A DNA stretch of 64,000 nucleotides, taken from Latrodectus hesperus. Its lineage: Eukaryota > Arthropoda > Arachnida > Araneae > Theridiidae. Made by a program: the position numbers and the translations under genes. The notes under the pieces were generated by a model, which saw only the letters and a program-made list of their open reading frames with translations, had not been told where the DNA came from and made no database searches. Of the stretch, positions 12,892 to 27,300 are shown one piece after another (the stretch's first letter is position 1; each line of letters opens with the position of its first letter). The stretch is taken from NCBI GenBank assembly GCA_037975125.1, contig CM075857.1:19980997-20044996 (forward strand), written 5' to 3'.

Positions 12892-12901
12892 TCTTATACG
12901 T

Positions 12902-15900
12902 GATAACTAAAATAAACGCTGTAAGCCCTCGTGTATGCACTCTCACAAATCAATGAATTTTCTCAGTGACTTTCCAAATGATAAGAATTATAGTCTTAAC
13001 CCAATTGTGGGACCTGGAGCAAAAACTTCTTCGGGAGGTTCCCTTTGCTTCACTACTTTAGTAATGAAGAACCGAACTTTATAGAGATATTTAAAATTTT
13101 CGTCTCATTATAGATGAGAAGTAAATTGGCTAGAACCTAAAATAGCTATAAAGGCTCCTCCCCCACTTCAGTGATCAGACGAAATATCGTTATCCATATT
13201 ATTGATTTTCTAACAATTATATGTCCATCTTTAAAATGATATAGCACATCCGAGGAGCCGTACGGTAAATATTCATACAATAAATTAATGAAAAAGCTAA
13301 CATGAAACAGAATGATTTAACACAGTACTCTGATATTTTGTTAAAAAAGTTCATTAAAGAAGGAAATGTAAAACTTTGATTTCGGCTATGATTAAAGTGA
13401 ATGTTTGAACTCAACCTAGTAATTAATTTAATTTTATTATTGTATTATATATGTAAGTTTATTATTTATTCAAACATTTCAGATTGTTTTATGTCTCAAT
13501 GTGTAAGTTAACGAGTTCAAACTGCAAAAGTAAATTAAACAAATGAAGATATTGACAGTGATTCACGCAATGTTTAAGGGGTCCCCAAACCACAAAAATT
13601 TTAAGAAACCGTTTTACATGATTATGTATATTTATGCAAGTTTGTTGAGAATGTATTATTTATTCTTACATTAAAATAAAATATTTTCGTTTTTGCATTC
13701 ACATAATATTTATCGATCAATATTGAAAATGAATCATTTTTCTTAAACCATCACTACTTTTTAATTTATCTAGAGTTTAATAACATGTTAATTGATTCTT
13801 ATACAATAATTGATCTTTAAACAATGTATCTTCCTGCCATAAGAGCGTATCTGGTCAGAAAAATTTTGCTACTTTGTTTAACAAATATATAGCTTTATAA
13901 ATTACACCTGGCTTGTGCCAAATTGTATTTTAAAATATATTTTTACAAGTAAATAGCCTTTTTGAGGTTGCTTCAGTAAACCGAATGTGTGTCTTCTGTC
14001 TTTGACCTCACTTTTTTCTTGTCTTACAGACAAAAAAGCCCAGGGAACAAATTCCTTTTTTCCATGCGATGTCTATTAGATATGTGTAATATCTTGGTAT
14101 TCCCAGATCTCTTTAGTGAAAATCAGAGTATTGGCTATTACTTTGGTGTTGTGTATAGTTTATTCTATTGCTTTTCTTCCATTAATTGCACAAGATTTTT
14201 TTTTAAAAAATCTGTAATAGTTTCAGATGAAAAGATTTAAATTTAATTGATATTTGTTCTTAGATTAAATTGGTTCTTTTTTAAACAAAAAGCTAATATT
14301 TTGTCTTTGTATTGAACATTATTTTTTCAAGTAAATCTTTGCCAAAGTAAAATGTACTTTACCCGTAAAAAGAGTGAAACAGTTACTGGGTTAGAGAGTT
14401 CTATGATTCTTCATTCCAACAATTAGTATGTTCAATTTCTACCAGATTTCAATTTTGCTGTATTTTAGAATCTTTTTTAATACTATGGAAAACGAAAATT
14501 ACAAATAAAAAATTCATTGAAATTAAAAAAAATTCAGGGAAAAGTTATTTAACATGTTTTTTTCAAAATATCAAGAAATTTTCACTAATTTGGCACTTGT
14601 AATGAGAAGTTATTATGCTAGAAATATTCTAAATTCAATATAAAGTACAGAAAGCAAATTTTGTAAGCACTTTGAAGAAAATAAGCTATTTCAGACAGTA
14701 TCTCGCGTTAACAAATATTTTTCAATTTTGAAGTGTTCATATTCTTGAATTCAGAAAATTTGAGTAATTGGTTTAAAGTTTAAAAAATCTTTCAGAAAAT
14801 TGGAAGACTTATAAAGTATATGTTCAATTTTAAAATAAATTAATACTTTATATTCAACTGATTTAGATTTCGTACTGTTCCAAACAATATCAATCGCGAA
14901 TTGCAATTTTCACACAAGTAGTGAATTTGAATTGAAGTATATTGTTTTCAGAATACTCAAGTAATGATATTTTAAGGAATTTTTTCTGATGGAGGAAAGT
15001 AGAAAATAATTTCAAGTATGATATAAAATATGACATTCTATTATTTTACCTTATATAATTTTGGAATAATTATTTACTTTCACTTATACCTTTTTGTATT
15101 AATATAGAAATTTAAAATACTTTTTATCGATTTTCAATTTAATGAGTAAGTAAATCCATTTGGACCTGACAGTTTCTCATGCAATTCACTTTGAAAAGAT
15201 AATAGCAAGATATAATTCAAAATAAAGTGTTGGTTCAATTGCTTTACAACACAATACTTACTTTATTCTTAAGAAGTTCTTTATTTTGATGAAAATATGC
15301 ACAACCATTTTCATAAAATTTCAATAGCTTTCAAAGCTAATAATTTGTTTGTGAAAAATCTACATGATTAGCAATTTTTAATAAAAATTTTTTTTTCTAA
15401 TTGTTTCCAAATGATTTCTCTCAGCAGCAACTTCTCCAGAAACAGAACAACAAATTTTCAACCAATATATTAATTTTACTACAATATGTATATCATTGCA
15501 CTTTTTTCATTATCTTAACCTATTTCAGCGAATGAATACAACGATATGAAAATAAAAATTAAATAGCAAGTCAAAACGTAAAAAAAGATTTATCTTTTTC
15601 ATAATTTATAGATTAGTATAATAAATCCTAGAATCAAATCTATAACCAAAAAGGTCTTCAGATACATTTATCAATAATAACCTTTTGAAAATGAATTTCA
15701 TACTTCTCATTAATAATAGAAGATTACTGAAATTAAAGGCAAAAATGAATGTTATTACTTTTTATTCCAGTAAATAAAGCATTGACTTATAAAGTCAATA
15801 ATTAAAATCTTTTTTAATTATTCAATAAATTATTCATCCTAAAAATTCTTTTCCGCATGTTTTATGAAGCAGTTTTATTTTCAAAATGAAAAATTTAAAT

Positions 15901-17200
15901 TGTTTTCTTGATTTCACGGTTTTATGCAGAGTGGAAGGATGTGATCCCACAGTACTAATTCCCATAAAGAATTAAATCTTTGCAATTTTGAAGTCTTGAA
16001 AAAACTTTTCAAATGAATTTAATAATTTTAATAAAATTATAAATCAATTGAGCATTTTTTAGGTAAATATATTTAGCAAAAATTATCACATCAAATTAAG
16101 ATTCAAACTTATCTTTATTTCCATATATATATATAAAATTTTACTAGATCCTTCAAATGAGTTTAATGTAAAAAAAATTATTAGAAATAAGCAACATGAT
16201 ATTCAGCGAAGAACTTTTTGAGTCACATGAAAATAAAAATAATAACACACAAAACTTAGAGGTTAAAAACGTATATATTTTAATATTACTCTATATAAAA
16301 TTAACCAGACATTAACCCCAATTAATACTGCCAAGAAAATAAGTCAACAAAATATAAATACATTAGTACGATAAATACACACAATATTAAACTGAATATA
16401 CATTGAAAATATGGAATTCTTTATAAAATGTAAAAATACCAAAATGAGGATTAATACAAATTTTTAAAAGAAAAATTGGTACAATAAGCAATTTTTCATA
16501 TTCTACCTATTTCATATTAATAAATAATTTTGGAATCCTAACAAAATGTATTATATTAAAATATATCAGTGTTGAAATACTACAATTTTGCATACAATTT
16601 TAATTAAAGAATGTACAGAATAAAACTAATTTACACATATTAAATGAATTTTAACATCTAATTTAAACAAAAAGAATCAGATGACAATTATTTATGATCT
16701 ATGTTCACATTTTACAGTAAATATATTGTAAGAGACAACATGACAGAAGGAGTTCAGATTGATTTAATACATTTATAATTATTTAAAAATTTTAAAATAA
16801 GATTACACAAATGAAATAAATTTTATATATTTTAGCATATTACTACATAGTTTGCATATCTTTATTCCCATTAACAGTTAATAAAGTTTTTAAAAAGTAA
16901 AAAAGAATTTTTTTGTAATAAACTTTTGAAAAAACACGATTAAAAAAAAGTTACAATTTCTATATTGAAAACGAAGTTGATTGAGTCATTTTTTTCCATG
17001 CAAATCAGAGCACAAAATTAAATAATAATGGGATAAATGTATTTCCTTGTTAAAGTCATTAAATGCAAAAACAGACTAATGATAAATAATTTGTGATAAC
17101 AGTACTGAATAACATAAAGAGAACAAACACCGTTGTTTCCAGAATCACCTAGAAATTTCCAAAAGTAGCCTGAAAGTTTCAAGCATTTAAAAACTCAATA
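12902..17200. other. AT-rich intergenic DNA, no gene seen
   Basis: Very AT-rich with only short, low-complexity ORFs. A slightly GC-richer patch at 13010-13160 (ggacctggagc...ggaggttccc) may be a repeat fragment of unknown type. No coding homology seen. Confidence 0.55.
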
Positions 17201-17201
17201 G

Positions 17202-17217
17202 TTTATTTGCATTTATT
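17202..17217 (-). promoter_or_regulatory. Poly(A) signals of lin-7
   Basis: Two AATAAA hexamers on the minus strand (17212-17217 and 17202-17207) lie about 92 and 102 nt after the lin-7 stop codon, the usual distance for a short 3' UTR. Other AATAAA words lie further away, so a longer UTR is possible. Confidence 0.5.
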
Positions 17218-17308
17218 TACAATATGATATTCTTAGATATATTTTCAGCATCACATTCTTAACAAGTCCAAATTCTCATACATTGCATCAAAATCAAGAT
17301 GTACAATT

Positions 17309-17902
17309 TTAATGATTCTGACGGCGCCTGAGAGCTCTCTGTTTGTCAAACCGCAGTTCCATCTCTTCCAACACTTTTGGGGTATAACGAACAACCAACT
17401 TCACTGTTCCTTGGGCAGCTTTCAGTAGCTCCACGGCCTTTTCATGGTTTTCTCCTTCAACACTCACTCCATTAACAGACAACAATTGATCACCCCTTTT
17501 TAGACCCCCATGACGATCAGCAACCCCTCCAGGTATGATTCTGGAAATGTAAATTGGAGAATTTTGTTCACGCCCACCCATTACATTAAAACCCAAACCT
17601 TCATCGGTTTTGGGAAGTTCAACTACTCTAGGATGGGCGTGTCCTTCACTAGCAGCAAAGGCAGCTACAGTAGCTTTTGCAGTTGCACTAGCTCTGATAT
17701 CAGGACTACCTGAAATATCTACTGTTTCATAAACATGCTCATAAACTTCTCTAACGGCAGTACAGAAATCGCTTTGCAAGACCTTCTGAAGAGCAGCTAA
17801 TTTTTGATTTGGTAACTCACCGCTCTTTTGAAGTTTCTCAAGAAGTTCGATTGCTCTTTTGACATCCCTTTCTAGCGTTAGAGGTTCTGCAACGGAAGCC
17901 AT
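17309..17902 (-). CDS. lin-7: Lin-7/Veli scaffold protein (L27-PDZ)
   Basis: Encodes 197 residues, the usual Lin-7 length. Residues about 10-65 form the L27 domain ([20 protein letters not shown] onward), which in this family binds the L27 domain of CASK/Lin-2 and related MAGUKs. Residues about 92-174 form a PDZ domain with the carboxylate-binding loop GLGFNVMGG at 102-110; the family's PDZ binds C-terminal tails of membrane receptors and channels. The basic C-terminus ends ALRRRQNH. Known role of the family: the Lin-2/Lin-7/Lin-10 complex that sorts receptors to basolateral or synaptic membrane. The frame is open from ATG to stop with no intron, although lin-7 genes of many animals are split, so it is either a natural intronless form or an intact retrocopy. 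It diverges from Usp5 over 330 bp, which suggests a shared promoter. Start chosen as the first ATG giving the family-typical N-terminus. Confidence 0.95.
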   Translation of the reverse strand: MASVAEPLTLERDVKRAIELLEKLQKSGELPNQKLAALQKVLQSDFCTAVREVYEHVYETVDISGSPDIRASATAKATVAAFAASEGHAHPRVVELPKTDEGLGFNVMGGREQNSPIYISRIIPGGVADRHGGLKRGDQLLSVNGVSVEGENHEKAVELLKAAQGTVKLVVRYTPKVLEEMELRFDKQRALRRRQNH

Positions 17903-18232
17903 AATTTTGATTGAATATATTTAAAAATCTTTTTATAAAATTTTAAGTACGTCAAGCAAACGAATTCTGTTTATTTTGCTTGATTATGCGATGAATTTCG
18001 CGGTCACCGTTAAGCTAAAAAAATCATTAAATTATTCAAGGAGTTTGAATAGTAAATTAAATTTTAAAAAATAGAAAAAGTATAAATAAAGCAGTTAAAA
18101 ATTACTGATATCAATAATAAATCACAAAACTTCAATCTTATTTATCAAATATATTTTTTACTTGACTGTTATGCAGTGTCATCTTTCCAAATACTATAAC
18201 TTCTACTGTCGCCGGTTCAATCAACAAAAATT
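17903..18232. promoter_or_regulatory. Divergent promoter between lin-7 and Usp5
   Basis: The 330 bp between the two start codons must hold both 5' UTRs and the core promoters of both genes, unless there are distant upstream exons. There is no clear TATA box at a suitable distance. A GC-richer patch, tgaatttcgcggtcaccgtt (17992-18011), is the most promoter-like segment. Shared regulation is inferred only from the layout. Confidence 0.6.
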
Positions 18233-18346
18233 ATGGCTGCTACTGCTGTTGCTGTGTTTTCGTCTGGTAAAATAAATACCAATTTCTCATTTTTTAATGA
18301 TAATAAAGTTTACAAAGAAGAATGTGTGCTTTGCTTTGATACACCG
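18233..18346 (+). CDS. Usp5: Usp5 exon 1 (residues 1-38)
   Basis: Starts at the first ATG after the divergent promoter and ends in [13 protein letters not shown], matching the conserved 'DECAFSFDTP' region of USP5. Donor CCG|GTATTT, phase 0. The first ~20 residues are Ala/Ser-rich and not conserved. Confidence 0.85.
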
Positions 18347-21300
18347 GTATTTATATTATTATTTTTATTTATACTTATATTAATTTTTACTTGTGCAAAT
18401 ATGTTTTATCTAACCGTCATGTTTGTATAGCTTATTTATTTATATTAAAATATTTAATGTAAATGTATGAATACATATTTAATATTTTGTTTAAATTAAA
18501 ATTAACTTAAAGAAATTTTTAAATTTTTTTCGCTGTCAATAGGTATTACTATTTTTAATTACTGAATACATATTTGAAAGTAACTTTCACTTAAAAAATG
18601 TCATTGCTTACATAAGTCACTCAATACATATGTTCGTATTTATAATTTTAATTCTTTCGGTAAGTATTACTTCAAAAAATATTAAACTTTAAGAAAAAAA
18701 ATCCCAAAATTACATTAAAGTTAATATTTTATATATAGGAGAACTGAGATATTTTATCCTATAAGAAATCAACATTATTTTTAATTTTTAGAAAGATGCC
18801 ATAATCCCTTTACGAGAGAGATTTCATCTGTGACAAAAATTTGTCTTCCATCTTATATAGTCATATATCATAAATATCTGTTACTTTCAAATATGACTAA
18901 ATATTACAATAGACAAATTAATGATGATGGAATTAGATCATACATTATTGATATTTGTTAGAAAATGTATATAAATATCAAATTTGAAAGACAGTTAAAA
19001 AATTAGTGGCTTCTAATTGGTGATTGTATAAAAATAGATGCTCTTATTAATCTCTCTTTTGAGCAACACTTGGAACTCTCGTATTTTGTGTAACTGTAAA
19101 ATAATCTATACACTTGTAATGTATAAATTGCTTACATATAACAAAATGACAGTCCTTAGAAATCCCTCTCAAAATTCTTTTTTTTTTGTTAACTAAATTT
19201 TATATTTTATTGAATATTTTCAGTTTCATTCTTTCTTCACTGTTGGTGTTTTTTACTTGTTATCCTTTTTTATTGCTTTAGCTGTAGATTTTATTATTTG
19301 AAAATTGGTAAATTAAGAAATCAATACAGAAAGATAAGTAGATTTATTATAAACAAGGATTTTTGTCAGTAAAATTTATTTCAGTACTTATTTTTTATTT
19401 GGTGATTTGAATAAAATTTTTTGACTGAAATCTGAATGGAGAAACAAGTATAATATTCATACAAATTAATTTGAATGTAAAGATTTATAATTCAAGCACA
19501 TAAGTTAAAATGGTACTTAAGTGTTATCTGGGGATCATGGATTATTCACACATAAAAAATTACTATATGTAGTTTTGTCTGTGTATGTTGTTTTACGTTA
19601 TCCATTTTTTTTCAGCATTGTTAGTTCTGAAACTAATGTTCTGTTTGTTTCATTTTACATACCCATTTGTGGAGTTTACTTAAAAATGGAACATTGTTTA
19701 AAAATTAACTGGAATTATGTTATTAACAGCCAAAAAATCTCGATATACCAAGAATGTGAAATTGTATTGCTGTTTTTTAATAACTAATATTTAGCCTACA
19801 GAAGATGTAAAATTAAAACTTAGAAAGATATTACGCAATGTTTTTTTCAATGTGTATGAAGAACTAATATCCATCAAACTCTGGATAATAATTTTCTCTA
19901 AAACTTTTTTGTAAGAAAATAAAATTTAAATATTATATGAGAAAATTTGTTGTGGTTCATAATCTAAAGTATTTTATAGAATCATTTACAAATAATTATA
20001 AAACTAAGAAATTCACAATTTAAAATGAAATAATATGAAGAAATAATTCAAAATAAAGACAGTTATTTAAAATTTTTCTTAATTACTTTGAAAAGAACTC
20101 ATTTATAAATAAAGATCATTAATTGAAATAAATTCTTTAAAAATAGTTTGCAATGACAAAAACATTGGCTTGCCAGAATATAAATGTAGTAATTCTCCAA
20201 AACTTTTGATCATTCTTTAGCACTTGGAAGCTTATTTCCTTAAAAAAAAATCTCTACCAAGATGGATTTCATGACATCTATCTTGAGTATGTAAAATGTA
20301 CTGCCAAAATTGGTTTGTCAAAACTACAAATTTTAAGTGATTAATTTGTTTTTGCTGTAAGTAAAATCTGTTATCAGTAGACAATTTGTCCAATAATATT
20401 TACGAAATATGATACAGATTAAATGTAAGTGCTTATTTCTCAATATTTTGATAATGTTATTTGTGTTGATGGAAATTTTCTTATAACTTTCTGAATGATT
20501 AATATAAGAAATAAAAATAATGTTGCAGTGTAATTTATTTCATGCCATTAACATATTCATAATCTTTGCCTAGAAACATTAAATTTTTATATATCTTGTA
20601 CATTTCTTCCAAGTCAGCATTATTGGAATATAAAAAAAATAACTTTATATTAAAAAAGTTTTTATTACATATATTATCTAATATTTTTATTTCCTAATTG
20701 TTTTTTATAAGTTTTTTTAAATGAATTCTTTTAATCTGAACAGCTAATATTTCAAATTAACAATTATCTTAATTTATATTAATTTCTCATGACTAAATGA
20801 AGTTAAGAATCCTTGTTAGCTATATAAAATTGTAGGTCTCAAATTAATTACCCTTCATGTGCAAAATATGACTGTTGTGTAATAAATAAACCAAATCTTG
20901 TTGACTGAAACGATCTTACTGCAAGATTTAAATCCTTGCTTCATACTTTGAGTCAAGTAGAGATTGATTTGAAAAGAAGAGATTATTTATTTTATAATGT
21001 TGCACAAATTACGTTATAATTTTTAATTGCAATATTTCAATCAGACATGATTTTTGTTATCGGCATTAAAACTACTTTTCAATTAATATTTAAAAAAAAA
21101 ACTATGTGATGTCGATATTATTATGAATCTAAAATTTCTTCATTTCAAAATCTGATATTGAAATATAATAGTTAAATAATATAAAAGTATATTTTATTTG
21201 CTTTTAAAGTTATTTATGAATCATTATGATTCATAAATAACTTAATATTATATAATTTTTGAGTGTTATTCATGAATTTATTTTTGATGAAAAATTTGTT

Positions 21301-24300
21301 TTTCATAATAGGAAAACAAATATGAACACCCACTACATAGTTAAAATTGTTTCAGTGAAAAGAGCTCCACATACATCTCTCAAAATCATAGTTGTACATT
21401 GTTCTAATGTAAAAATATTAACTTGTTATCTGTGTTTTATGTATCAAAAATTAGAACAAAATTTTATACTTTATAAAAATAACAATGAAACTTTAGAATT
21501 TTATTTAAATTGTTTTATTAAAAAGGAAGAATCTAGCATTTATGTTTTTAAGTAAAATTGGTAGCTCACTTTCTTCATAAAAGCTATGCTGCTATTTTTG
21601 CCTGCTATTGAGAAGTAGGTCTTCAATAACAGGCATAAATAGCATTTCAATAAGTTGTGATTTAGGAAAAGTGTTGAGGTATAGAAATATGTGTAAAATT
21701 AAAGTTGTTCAGGTCTTTTACTATATTTATCTATTTTTTTTAATTTGTGATTCTTACTAAAAAATAATACAAATGTTTAAATATCAATAGAAGTTTGTTA
21801 TTTTCCTTTAAAAACTGTTCTCAGTATTCAATATTCCATTACACAAAATAGTTTTCTTATTTTTGTGCTGATTATTTATAAATATTTTTTTTTAAATTTA
21901 GTATTTCTGGTCACTAGAATCAATTTATTGAGAATTATATTTTATATGAATATATGCACAGATGCAGAGATAAACTTTTTAAGAGTGAGAAATTCTATTT
22001 TTTTAATGTTATATATTAATAAAATGAAAATTGGTTAAATAAATTAAAAAGTCATAAATTTTGGTATTTCCAAATGCATGAAACCAATGTATTGCATAAT
22101 GTAATGATAAATGTTGAAATTTTATAATTTTTTCAGTCTTTTTTTATTATTTTTATGAAATAATTTTATAAATGCGTTGGTAGAATATTCTTTAAACATT
22201 ATATGTATGATTAAGATAAAAATTCTGTCAGTAATTCAAACAAAGTATTGTGTAAAGGTTTGCAGTACTGTAAAAAATGAGAATTTGTTTATTATAAGAG
22301 ACTCATTAATTTATAATAAAACTGCTTTTTTGCTTGATGCTTTAATTGGAAATACTGAGATTATTCTTGATCTAAATAGGATAGTGTTTAAATTAGAAGA
22401 AAGCCAAATTCTTTTGTGACAATGGCAACTTTAAGACACTTTTCAGGGATTTTAAAGTTATTTTTGGTTTTGAAAGTTACTGGATTTTTTATTTATCAAT
22501 TTGTACAGATTTATAAAATTTGTACATACAGTTTCTTAATTAGAAAGAAAAAGATATTCTTTGGTTCATAATTTCAAATTTTTGCTATTGTAGTATAGAT
22601 TTCATAGAACAGATTTGAGGCTTGCTAAATCCATTTAATTATGTAGCTATTTTAAGATTTCAACATGTGATATGTGTTAAACTAAAAATTTGTTATTAAA
22701 ATCTTTTAAAGCCATTTTTTAATATATAATCAATTGATAAAATGTGTTAAAGGAACTTGTTGCTACATTAATTGTGATTTAATAATTTTCAATTAATAAT
22801 AATTATTTTCTAAAATAAGTATATTTTCAAACATATCCCAATCTTATTAAATTGAAATTTCATTATTAATATGTATAATGATTTGGTAACATATGATTTT
22901 TTATGTTGTTTATTATTATAATAATAATAATTGTCTTAATTGTGTAATACTTTATACAATTTGATATATTTTAGGAAATTCTTCACTGATTTAATTTTTT
23001 CAAAATCATAAAAATTATTGTTGATGATGAATATATATATAAATTTTAATCTAGCTTTTAAAAATTGTTGTCGTCAAAAATCTGCAATCCTTAACAAAGT
23101 GGAAGAAATATGTCTAATAAAAAAACTTATTTTTTATTATTTTAATAGATGCATATTGCATGTTCTCAGTAGATTCATGGGGACTAGTTTGAATATAGAA
23201 TCAAGATTCACATCACTTTTTCAAATTATGGATGTTTTGTTGCATGAAAAATTGATGAATATTTATTTCTGCTGAGAATATTTTTCCAGCTATCTATGAT
23301 TTATTTTGAAATTGCTCAATGTATAGCTATCAGTGCTTGTAAAAATGTTTCAAGCTATTTGTCTTTATCAAATTTTTTAAACCAAGTTTTTATAGCACTT
23401 TTGTGTTTTATAGAAGGTAAAAAGTGTTTTAGAAATTGGTATTTCTACTATATCAGAATTATATTTGAGATGTTTATCTATCATTTACTCATTATTACTT
23501 GAAAAACATTTTATGAATCCTTGTATTATTTTTGATTTATTTTTTAACTGCTGAATTGGCAACTTAATAGTTCTCACTGTGGTCTTCAGTCAATAGTTTC
23601 TGGGTTTCATTCTCACCATGTGGATGTATGCTGTGGTTTGGAGTTCATTTTAAAATACAAGTCCTGGGGTCCAATTAGTTCTTCTGTGCAAAAAGTGATC
23701 ATTGAGCATCACCAAAAACTAAAACCAATCTTTTTATACATTATTAATTTCATTAAAAATGCTTTTTATAAAAATTTGATTTCTATGTTAACATAATACA
23801 TTGTTCAGTTTATCCATTTAAATTATTGCTCTTGTTAAAATAATTTAATGGTAAAATTTCCTTGGATTAGAACTCTGCTAACAAAAAATGGAAGATTTAC
23901 AATGAAGAAACATCATATACTTTCACACACAAGTTTATTACATTTGTATTGTTCTTTATAAACTATTAAATTTTATTCTTGACTAGTTAAGTCCTATTGC
24001 TCAAGTTTGGTGATTTTTAACTTGTGGTAACTATTTGAATTGTTTCATAAAATGTATTTATTATTATAATTTTAGTCACTTGGTAATAAATTTAATTACA
24101 TTTTTCCTAAATTTCTGGAAAAGTGATATTTGTTAAATCAGTATGAATTTTTATTTTGTATAAATATGGACATTGCTTTATACTTTGTTGAATACTGTAA
24201 CAAACATTTCTAAGTTTGAATAATTTGAAAAAACTGATATAAAGTTTTACTGGCATTATTGTAAATGTTTGATTAAAAATAGTGTTATGGAGTTTTAAGG

Positions 24301-27300
24301 AAGTGTAAACAAAATAAAGGTGATTTATTTTAAAATAAAGTATTTTATATTCTTAAATGTTTAAAATGTAATTTTTTCAATATTCGTAAGTGATACATTT
24401 ATATTTATGTTAAAGTTTTTTACATTAATTATTATGTTTTGTGAATTATATTACATTCCTTTAAGTGTTTCTTATAAATTTTTTATACAGGAATCTGAGA
24501 ATGGGCTTTATGTTTGTATGCATAGTCTTCTAGGATTTTGCCGAAAACATGTTGAAGATTATTTTTACAAAACGTCTAATAATTTATTTCTTCATCTACT
24601 GCGGTTTAAAAGGGAGGTAAATGAACTCAATTTTTTGTAATGCTCTTTTACTTAGATATGTCATTTAATATTTAATTCTAATATTTTCTCCATATAAGAC
24701 TTCTTATATAAAGAACTTGTTTATGTAGAGTGCTGTTAGTCTTATAACAGTTTATTTTATTTATGTGTTTATTAATTGAAGCTAATTTTGTCTTTGTTAA
24801 AGTAATTTGTAAAAATTCATATATAATGTCAGATTCTCTATTAAAACCCAATTATTTTATTTCAAATAAAAATTTTCTGTAAATATTTTACTATATTAGC
24901 AGATAATTTTGTTAAATTTATTAATTTTTAAATTGTAAGTATTTTTATCTTTCTTTCTACTTAGGTTATTACTATTTTTATTAATAAAAATTACTTTTTA
25001 ACCATTAATTCTTATTTTTCCTTATTAGACTTTAAATTTTAAAATCATTGACTATGTTACAGATTCAAAAATTCTAATTCCATTTGTTTATGTGTAATAA
25101 ATGCTATACAAATTTTTTAATTTTTATTACATAAGATATAACATACAAATTACATTCTAAAATTATGATCCCTAAGTATTGCTTGTTGTCTGAGTAAAAT
25201 CATTTTTTATATAAATATTTACCAAGGTTTGCTTGATTACTGTATGCCACTTCTTTGTAATCTTCTATATTGTACTCTGTGCTTGGATGTTTGTAGCAGT
25301 TTCGAATCCATTTTACACCATGGTTCTAGGCCTGATTAGTCCTTGTGTTTAATAGATGATCGTTGAGCAACAAACAAACCAAAACTTCTAAATTGTATAT
25401 TGTTTAAACATTATAAACATGCCAAGTTGAGGATATTAACATAATGGACAAAAATCTTCAAAATCTGCTCCAGAAAATGCACCATCCTTTATAACTCAGA
25501 TAAGTTATTAAAGAAAAATAATACTCCAAATTTGTAACATACCTTTTGCTTTGTCCTTGTCTGAATAACAGAGATCTCTGTCATCCATTATACAGATAGA
25601 ATTCATTCAGGAAACTTATGAATCTGCTCATATAATATATTGATCTTCTTGTAACATTTAAATTTAACTTTTTAATGTGAAAGACATTCCTCGTTTCCTT
25701 TTAAAAAGGAGTTTTCTCTTTTGAATATGATGCTGATGCATATGAATGATTTTTGTTAATCTCTAGTTATAATAAAAGTTTTATCTCTTGTTATAATAAA
25801 AATATATTATAACAAGAAAAAATGAAGGCATCCTTTTTCTAATTTTGATAAAAATAATAATAATAAATTAATAATTAAAAAATAAACATGCAGTCTATTT
25901 ATAAATTTATTAAAATAAAAACTTAAGAATTTCAAACTTTGCAACTTATCTAAAAACATTTCTGACTTATAATTTACTTAACCTATAAAGTTCCAATTTC
26001 AAATGTATAATTTATTAAAAGGTTAGAATCTTTACATTCAAAATTAAACTGTAATTCATTGTGAGCAAAAATGTAAGAGGGTTGTGTGTGCAGTTTTAGA
26101 GCCACAAGGAACTTTACTAAAATTAAAACTTGTCATAAATTATATTTTGTTATAATAAACTAGTAATTTGACTCATTTGATTACATTAATAAGTTGGATT
26201 TATTTATTGAAGTATTGTTTATAATTGAAACTTTAGTGACTAAATTGTTATGAATGTAATTTGATTCATATTACCCTATGTTAACATGAAATATTAGATC
26301 TAGAATTATTTATGTTATTTTCTTATTATTGTAGTCTTTCATATTGTGACTTGTTTTTGTAATTTTTATTGTATTGAATTCTATATTGATAAAAATATTT
26401 AAAAATAGAATCTTTGTGACCTTCATTAATCTAAGTTATTTTTAACTATAGAATACTGTAATTTTGAATTCGCGAAATCTATTTCAGATTGAAGAGAAAC
26501 CTTTGTCTGAAGCTGCTCCTACTAAGCTAGCAATTGGTAATTTTTTGAATGATTAAATTTTGTCTAAATAACTCTTATACTAAAGTAATGATTTTGACAT
26601 TTATTAAATATTATAGAACAATGAAGAAATAGCTATATTATTCATTACTTGTGAATATTTTTCCTATTCTAGAATTTTCATAAGTATTGCAACAAGTATG
26701 CTTTCAATAAGCATTAAATAATATCTACCTTTTATAAATTCACTGTTTAACAGAATCAGCTATTTATTACATTCAAATTTTAAAAAAAAGTGGAGAATAA
26801 ATATTTGCAATAAGATATTTTTGTATTTTTTATGTTTACATTCAAATTTGCTGATTTATAAAATCATATATTAATCTTTTTTTAATTACAAAATCAAATA
26901 TTTCTACTATATAAATCAGAACAAATTACTGTACAAAATTAGAGATTTTCATGTTGAAAAAAATATTTTGGTAAAAGACCAGGAAACTGCGCAGTCTTAG
27001 CATGATTTTCAATTTTCACACTAAGCGATGCAGGGGTATCTCCCCAATCTAAATTACATCACTACGCACAATATCTGATTACCAAATACTGATCATGTTT
27101 GAACTTCAGCTTAGGAATTGCAAACTATTTTAAATTTCGAATATTTTATTAAAATTACTTAATATAGAAGTATTAAAATGAACTATGATAACTAGAAACT
27201 AATTTCTCAAAGATTACATAATAAAAAACAAATATAAACTCAGTAACACAAAGTGTACAAAAGTTCACATACGCATAATAAAGCTAAATCTCTAATGTAA

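Larger units (their letters stand above)
18347..24490 (+). other. Usp5 intron 1 (6.1 kb)
   Basis: AT-rich. Contains a perfect hairpin (21207-21243), a miRNA-like imperfect hairpin (21591-21643) and an old SINE (23549-23727). The small ORFs are low complexity and none is convincing. Confidence 0.8.

Noticed and set aside
13989..14240. 83-codon ORF in the intergenic region
   Set aside because: Phe/Ser/Cys-rich low-complexity frame with no family resemblance or splice or promoter context.
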